Translations under genes and position numbers: made by a program
The notes under the pieces: generated by a model
Told to the model about the DNA's origin: nothing
Databases searched by the model: none
What the model saw: the letters and a program-made list of their open reading frames with translations, nothing else
Source: an uncultured Lachnospiraceae bacterium
GTDB lineage: Bacteria > Bacillota > Clostridia > Lachnospirales > Lachnospiraceae
Assembly: GCA_910588295.1 (NCBI GenBank)
Contig: CAJUQO010000002.1
Location: 77,659-141,658, forward strand
Direction: 5' to 3'
Length of the DNA stretch: 64,000 nucleotides
In this document: positions 59,642 through 64,000 of the stretch, in pieces
How positions within the stretch are numbered: position 1 is the first letter of the stretch
Layout: every line of letters begins with the position of its first letter

Positions 59642-60628
59642 TCAGAGCATGGAAGCCCGCAACTCCTGTCCGCTCTTTGCACTCAGGTAAGCCGGCGCAA
59701 TGTCAAAAACCGTCTTGCAGCCGCTGTCCCCCTCCGCCGCCAGCCTGCAGGCCGCCCGGGCATATGCCACGATCACGCTGGCCGTAAACTCCGGATTGGA
59801 ATCCAGTTTCAGACTGTATTCAATCAGATGGCGGTTCTCTTTCTCCCAACCCGTAACGCCGCTGCGCAGCACAAACCCGCCGTGAGGAATCCCGCTGTGA
59901 TCCCGCTTCATTTCTTCATCGGTGATAAAGTGCACCGTGGTATCATAGTCCGCAAAATAATTGGGCATGGTTCTGATCTCTTCCTCGATCCTCGCCCTGT
60001 CGGCGCCGTCCTCCGGCACCACAAAGCATTCCCTCGTATGTTTCTGCCGGGTGGTCAGATCCGGATTCTCACCGGCCCGCACCGAGGCCAGAGCGCTGTC
60101 CACAGGGATCGTATACTGTTTGGCGTCCTTTACCCCCGCGATCCGGCGTACCGCGTCGGAATGTCCCTGGCTCACGCCCCTTCCCCAGAAAGTATAATCC
60201 TGCCCCTCAGGAAGAATCGCGCCGGCATACAGCCTGTTCAGGGAAAACATGCCGGGATCCCAGCCCACGGAGATGATGGCTGTCTTTCCGCCCTTTTTAG
60301 CCGCCGCATCCACATTTTCAAAGTGCTCCGGAATCCTCGCATGGGTGTCAAAGCTGTCCACCACATTGAAGTACTCGGCATATTTCGGCGTTTGCACAGG
60401 CAGATCCGTGGCGCTGCCGCCGCAGAGGATCAGTACATCCAGCTTATCTTTCCAATCCACCGCTTCGTCCACGGAACGGACAGCTGCCGTCTCTGTCAGG
60501 ATCTTCACACTGGACGGGTTCCTTCTCGTGAATACCGCCGCAAGCTCCATGTCCGGATTCTGACGGATCGCGCACTCCACGCCCCGCCCCAGATTGCCGT
60601 AGCCCAAAATACCTATTCTTGTTTTCAT
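59642..60628 (-). CDS. ddh: meso-Diaminopimelate dehydrogenase
   Basis: One-step NADPH-dependent conversion of tetrahydrodipicolinate to meso-DAP for lysine and peptidoglycan. The 328-residue protein has the NADP-binding GYGNLGRGVECAI (about 9), LILCGGSATDLPVQTPKYAEYFNVVDSFDTH (about 70-100), SVGWDPGMFSLNRLYA (about 120) and GRGVSQGHSDAVRRIAGVKDA (about 150). The gene is monocistronic. Confidence 0.95.
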   Translation of the reverse strand: MKTRIGILGYGNLGRGVECAIRQNPDMELAAVFTRRNPSSVKILTETAAVRSVDEAVDWKDKLDVLILCGGSATDLPVQTPKYAEYFNVVDSFDTHARIPEHFENVDAAAKKGGKTAIISVGWDPGMFSLNRLYAGAILPEGQDYTFWGRGVSQGHSDAVRRIAGVKDAKQYTIPVDSALASVRAGENPDLTTRQKHTRECFVVPEDGADRARIEEEIRTMPNYFADYDTTVHFITDEEMKRDHSGIPHGGFVLRSGVTGWEKENRHLIEYSLKLDSNPEFTASVIVAYARAACRLAAEGDSGCKTVFDIAPAYLSAKSGQELRASML

Positions 60629-60742
60629 GATTTCTGCTTGTCCGCCTTTCTATATAAAATGATACTTTCACCGGTTAACGTTATTATTATATACATTCTC
60701 CGATAACCGTGCAAGGAAAATAACCGGATCAGGGGATCATGT

Positions 60743-60773
60743 GTAACAGCTCAGCCAGCAGCTGAACTGTTAC
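60743..60773. repeat. GTAACAG palindromic repeat, copy 2
   Basis: A 31-nt palindrome whose reverse complement differs from copy 1 (5537-5567) at one position. It lies between the MATE gene end and the ddh promoter region, with GATCATGT on one side and GATCATG on the other. It has no T-tract. Confidence 0.7.
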
Positions 60774-60806
60774 GATCATGTCCCAACGTCCGCGCTAAAG
60801 ACATGG

Positions 60807-62180
60807 CTATCCTGCCGTATCATACAGATCATCCCGGGTAATATTGCTCAGCCATTTCCCGCTTCGATAATGCTTTAGCACCCAGGGCCATTTGACAAAT
60901 TCGTCTGTGCAGAGCAGGAAATACACCCACATCACCGGCAGCTTCAGCACGAATGCCGCAAGGAATCCCAACGGAACCGCGTAACACCACATATCCACCG
61001 TATCGCAGATGAACCCGAACCGGCTGTCCCCGCCCGCACGGAAAACACCCGCGATCAGGGTTGTGTTTACCGCTGCTCCCATCACATAATATGTATTGAT
61101 CCACAGCATGTATTTCAGATAATGCATGGCCTGTCCGGACAGAGAGGCATATCTCAATACAAATGGCATGATCGCCAGAATGATCAGCCCTCCGACTGCG
61201 CCTGCAATCACCGTGAGCTTCATCAGTTCCTTTGCCCCGCTTCTGGCCTCCTCCAGCCTGTTTTCGCCGATCATGTTTCCCAACAGGATACCTCCCGCGC
61301 TTGCGACACCGAAGCAGAGTATCGTCCCAAAATTCCTGACCACAACGACAAACGAATTGGCTGCCACAGCGTCCGTCCCCAGATGCCCGATGATAACGGA
61401 GTACATAGAAAACGCCACGCTCCAGCTCACGTCATTTCCTAATGCGGGCAAAGATAACCGAACGAAATCCTTAAACAGCACCTTATTCCGCACAAACAGA
61501 TAGCGAAGATCCAGTTTAATGTCCGCGCTCACAAAAGAAACAATCATACATGCCGCAAGCTCGATCAGCCGGGACGCTGATGTCGCTATTGCCACACCAG
61601 CCGCCCCGAGCTTCGGTGCGCCGAAAAGCCCGAAGATACATACGGCATTCAGAAAAACATTCAACGAAAACGCCAGTAGGTTCATGGCCGTACTGATCAC
61701 TACCCTGCCTACACTTCGGAGGACGGCAAGATATACTTCCGTAATTCCCCAGCACAGATAGCTGACGCTCATAAACCGCAGATAAGAAGCGCCGATCGCG
61801 ATCAGTTCCTGGTCATTGGTAAAAGCATGCATCATCACGTCCGGCACCAGCAGGGCCATCCCGGCAAAAAGCAGGGCGATCACAAGAGAAAATCGCAGGG
61901 CGATCCCCTCAACCAGCTGGATGGTCTTCATATCTCCCTTTCCATAGTATTGCGCGCACAACATAGTTGCTCCGGTTCCCAGTCCGTAAAACACCATAAA
62001 AAGCACGCTGGCATACTGCGAGGCCAGGGATACGGCCGAAATAGATGACTGTCCCACATAATTCAACATGATCACGTCGGCGGAGCTGACGGCGGCGCTC
62101 AGCAAATTCTGGATTACGATTGGTATGACAAGTTTGAAAACCTGGCCATAAAATAATTTTGTACTTATGCTATTTTTCAC
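60807..62180 (-). CDS. MATE-family efflux transporter
   Basis: A 457-residue cation-coupled multidrug transporter with twelve predicted membrane helices in two similar halves (GQVFKLVIPIVIQNLLSAAVSSADVIMLNYVGQ at the start; LPALGNDVSWSVAFSMYSVIIGHLGTDAVAANSF near 240). Substrate unknown. The gene is monocistronic. Confidence 0.92.
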   Translation of the reverse strand: MKNSISTKLFYGQVFKLVIPIVIQNLLSAAVSSADVIMLNYVGQSSISAVSLASQYASVLFMVFYGLGTGATMLCAQYYGKGDMKTIQLVEGIALRFSLVIALLFAGMALLVPDVMMHAFTNDQELIAIGASYLRFMSVSYLCWGITEVYLAVLRSVGRVVISTAMNLLAFSLNVFLNAVCIFGLFGAPKLGAAGVAIATSASRLIELAACMIVSFVSADIKLDLRYLFVRNKVLFKDFVRLSLPALGNDVSWSVAFSMYSVIIGHLGTDAVAANSFVVVVRNFGTILCFGVASAGGILLGNMIGENRLEEARSGAKELMKLTVIAGAVGGLIILAIMPFVLRYASLSGQAMHYLKYMLWINTYYVMGAAVNTTLIAGVFRAGGDSRFGFICDTVDMWCYAVPLGFLAAFVLKLPVMWVYFLLCTDEFVKWPWVLKHYRSGKWLSNITRDDLYDTAG

Positions 62181-62364
62181 TTCTCCCCTACCAACCCAGC
62201 CGGGCAGGAAGCAGATAACTTTTGCAGATTACCTGCCGGCGGTATTTTGATTCAAAAATAATTGGATACCTGCATACCCATTTTATTCGGGCTAAACTAT
62301 ATACTACCATGACGTTTTTGTCAAATATGGGACTATCTGTTTTCTGATAGCCCCGTATAAATAC

Positions 62365-63747
62365 CTAATCTTTCTTCCCGAAATACTCATCCACCCTCTG
62401 CTTAATCTGCTCTGGCTTTAAATCCTTTACCAGATACCCATCTGGTTTTAAAGCGACTAATTTCTTCACTGTCTCTGGATCAGACCGCCCTGTCAGGAAG
62501 ATAACCGGCGTATCCGATAATGCATCTTCCGAACGAATCATTTCCAATACCTGCTGACCATTACAGACCGGCATCTCATAGTCCAGCAGAACCAGATCCG
62601 GTTTATCTAAAATAATGCAGCGGATTGCGGCCGTGCCGGACGGGGCAAGTGCCACATGATAGTCCTCGGCCAGCAGCTTCCGGATACCCTGTCTTATTGT
62701 GGCGGAATCGTCCACCACGAGCACTTTCTGCTTTAAATGGCTCTCCTTCTTCAAATAGTTTTCCCGCTCCATAAGATATTTCTCCACCTCAGTCATCGCA
62801 TTATCCTTATTGATGGGAACGGCGCCGGCAGAAACGGTACCGCCATTTTTCAGCGGATGCCTGACAATGGCACAGTACGAAAAATATCCCTCACCCGTAT
62901 CCAAAAGCAGGCTGACCTGCATTTTTTCATTCCCAAACAAATCCTTAAACTGCTCATAAGAAAGAAGATTTTCTCCCATCAGCTTATAACCATTCATCTC
63001 CGGCAAATGCTCTCTGACCTTTTCGGCAAACTGGCGGGCCATATATCTTGCCGCATTCATTAACAGGGTATTGAGCTTATTCGTCTTAATCCCCATAACC
63101 TTTCCCACCGTATTAATTAACAATTTTTCTTCAAAGACCAAAAGCATCTCATATTTTTCGTCGCCCTGATCCCTGCCATAGACCAACCGGTAATATATTC
63201 CTCTGCCAAACTTTTCCCCGCCATATGCGTCACTGATCACATAGGACTCCAGATGGAACAAATCATACATCAGCCGAAGAATAATCCTCTTCACAGGCTC
63301 CTGCTCCCTGTTCGGCAGAAGTTCCATCCACCTGCTTCTGCTCCTTCCCGTAATCGCACGATCCTCTATCAGGGTATGGCCTACCAGCCACCCTGCACAG
63401 ACGCCAAGGAAATGTTCCACAGAATCCGCACAGTAATCTGTCTTCTCCAGCTCTTCCTCGAGGGCGGGAAGGGTTCTCTCCCGAAATTCACTGTGAATGT
63501 GCACGTGTACTCCAAGTCTTTCATAATTGATAGACGCCATATATTCTTCTTCCTCTGTAAAATGCTTCAGTGCATGATCCTTGAAAAATTTGATTCCCTC
63601 CCGGCATGCCCACTGGCTCTTACTTTTTTCGCCGGTAAATACGAACAGTTTATTGATGATTTTAAAAAGCCTTCTGTGCTCTCTGTCAATGATATCAACA
63701 CCAGTATTATATTCTTCCTTCCACACTAACTGACCTTCCATCTGCAA
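62365..63747 (-). CDS. Hemerythrin / CheX-like / receiver fusion protein
   Basis: A 460-residue cytoplasmic protein in three parts. Residues 1-140 are a bacteriohemerythrin (WKEEYNTGVDIIDREHRRLFKIIN, FFKDHALKHFTEEEEYM, HVHIHSEFRERTL) with the His and carboxylate di-iron ligands. Residues about 150-310 resemble a CheX/CheC phosphatase-like domain (LNTLLMNAARYMARQFAEKVREHLPEMNGYKLMGENLL). Residues about 340-458 are a receiver domain (VLVVDDSATIRQGIRKLLAEDY, phospho-Asp in LVLLDYEMPVCNG, Lys in YLVKDL). The likely role is oxygen or redox sensing coupled to phosphorelay output. No kinase is next to it. Confidence 0.88.
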   Translation of the reverse strand: MQMEGQLVWKEEYNTGVDIIDREHRRLFKIINKLFVFTGEKSKSQWACREGIKFFKDHALKHFTEEEEYMASINYERLGVHVHIHSEFRERTLPALEEELEKTDYCADSVEHFLGVCAGWLVGHTLIEDRAITGRSRSRWMELLPNREQEPVKRIILRLMYDLFHLESYVISDAYGGEKFGRGIYYRLVYGRDQGDEKYEMLLVFEEKLLINTVGKVMGIKTNKLNTLLMNAARYMARQFAEKVREHLPEMNGYKLMGENLLSYEQFKDLFGNEKMQVSLLLDTGEGYFSYCAIVRHPLKNGGTVSAGAVPINKDNAMTEVEKYLMERENYLKKESHLKQKVLVVDDSATIRQGIRKLLAEDYHVALAPSGTAAIRCIILDKPDLVLLDYEMPVCNGQQVLEMIRSEDALSDTPVIFLTGRSDPETVKKLVALKPDGYLVKDLKPEQIKQRVDEYFGKKD

Positions 63748-63875
63748 ACCTCCTCGAAAAATGTTATTTTTTGACGGATTGTGTACACTATTATAATATT
63801 CACCCGACAGATTTTAGGTACTGACGCCATTCGTATCCGCAACTTCATTTTTAAAAAAAATACCGGTGTACAACA

Positions 63876-63912
63876 AAGAAAGCCCGTAAACACTGTGTTT
63901 ACGGACTTTCTT
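63876..63912 (-). terminator. Terminator downstream of the damaged tRNA-Asn
   Basis: AAGAAAGCCCGTAAAC pairs with GTTTACGGACTTTCTT (one mismatch). It lies 3 nt past the tRNA 3' end, where a tRNA terminator is expected. Confidence 0.7.
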
Positions 63913-63915
63913 AAG

Positions 63916-63975
63916 CTCCCCGAGTAGGGCTCAAACCTACAACAACTCGGTTAACAGCCGAGTGCTCTACCAACG
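63916..63975 (-). pseudogene. Truncated tRNA-Asn (GUU) pseudogene
   Basis: On the minus strand the T-arm, variable loop, anticodon arm (stem CTCGG/CCGAG, loop CTGTTAA, anticodon GTT) and the 3' half of the D-arm (GTTGGTAGAGC) are intact, ending in the 3' acceptor TCGGGGA plus G. The matching 5' acceptor TCCCCGA and 5' D-stem GCTC are missing; unrelated GTGCGAGCGCACCC is there instead. In the T-loop C56 is T (TTTGAGC). The gene cannot fold as a tRNA. Confidence 0.75.
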
Positions 63976-64000
63976 GGTGCGCTCGCACACCGAAGAAATA

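Noticed and set aside
1..64000. CRISPR array, prophage or IS element
   Set aside because: I saw no spaced direct repeats, transposase, integrase or phage structural genes in the window.

Overview
The window looks like chromosomal DNA of an anaerobic, endospore-forming member of the class Clostridia, most likely Lachnospiraceae. The evidence is a sporulation operon (yabP, yabQ, divIC, a short spoIIE), CwlD and CotS-like genes, a corrinoid methyl-transfer cluster with a RACo-type activator, many small ferredoxins, ThrRS-like short ProS, meso-diaminopimelate dehydrogenase and Clostridia-type gene order. Genus and species cannot be read from the sequence alone.

Layout: 1-7.2 kb holds a partial phosphoglycerate-mutase-like gene, hom, prfB (with its programmed +1 frameshift), secA, a YczE-type membrane protein and a Nudix hydrolase. 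7.2-15.4 kb is the most accessory-looking part: a 780-residue orphan protein, a hemolysin III-type membrane protein and a complete BceAB/BceRS-like antimicrobial-peptide detoxification module. 15.4-18.6 kb is a housekeeping run (two YfcE-like phosphoesterases, RdgB, a THUMP methyltransferase, a rhodanese). 18.6-22.2 kb has a tiny Asn-rich protein, tRNA-Arg, an HPr-like protein without the active His, an AraC regulator and a DUF421 protein. 22.3-25.7 kb encodes a corrinoid protein, a pterin-dependent methyltransferase and a RACo-like activator. A GH13 amylase-like enzyme follows.

28.2-35.4 kb is the conserved hup / S4 / yabP / yabQ / divIC / spoIIE / tilS / hpt / ftsH neighbourhood, all read leftwards. 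35.5-47.4 kb continues leftwards with a phosphosugar mutase, a CotS-like kinase, a translation-related operon (sua5, a degenerate low-molecular-weight phosphatase, comEB, proS, cca), a polyferredoxin, cwlD, a DivIVA-like protein and a GH18 glycosidase. 47.8-54.9 kb has mecA, a 2[4Fe-4S] ferredoxin, a MerR regulator, gdpP-rplI-dnaB and rpsF-ssb-rpsR behind a probable S6:S18 leader. 55-64 kb holds DUF951, a sirtuin, a sortase with a tiny upstream gene, a thioesterase, an AraC remnant, tRNA-Glu and tRNA-Cys, ddh, a MATE pump, a hemerythrin/CheX-like/receiver fusion and a damaged tRNA-Asn at the right edge.

I saw no IS element, prophage or CRISPR array. The observations most worth following are the 780-residue orphan, the ~180-nt hairpin near the left edge whose two arm mismatches both become G-U pairs in minus-strand RNA, the dispersed GTAACAG...CTGTTAC palindromes, the hemerythrin/receiver fusion, the corrinoid cluster without a visible primary methyltransferase, and the damaged tRNA-Asn, which may mark the edge of an integrated element beyond the window.
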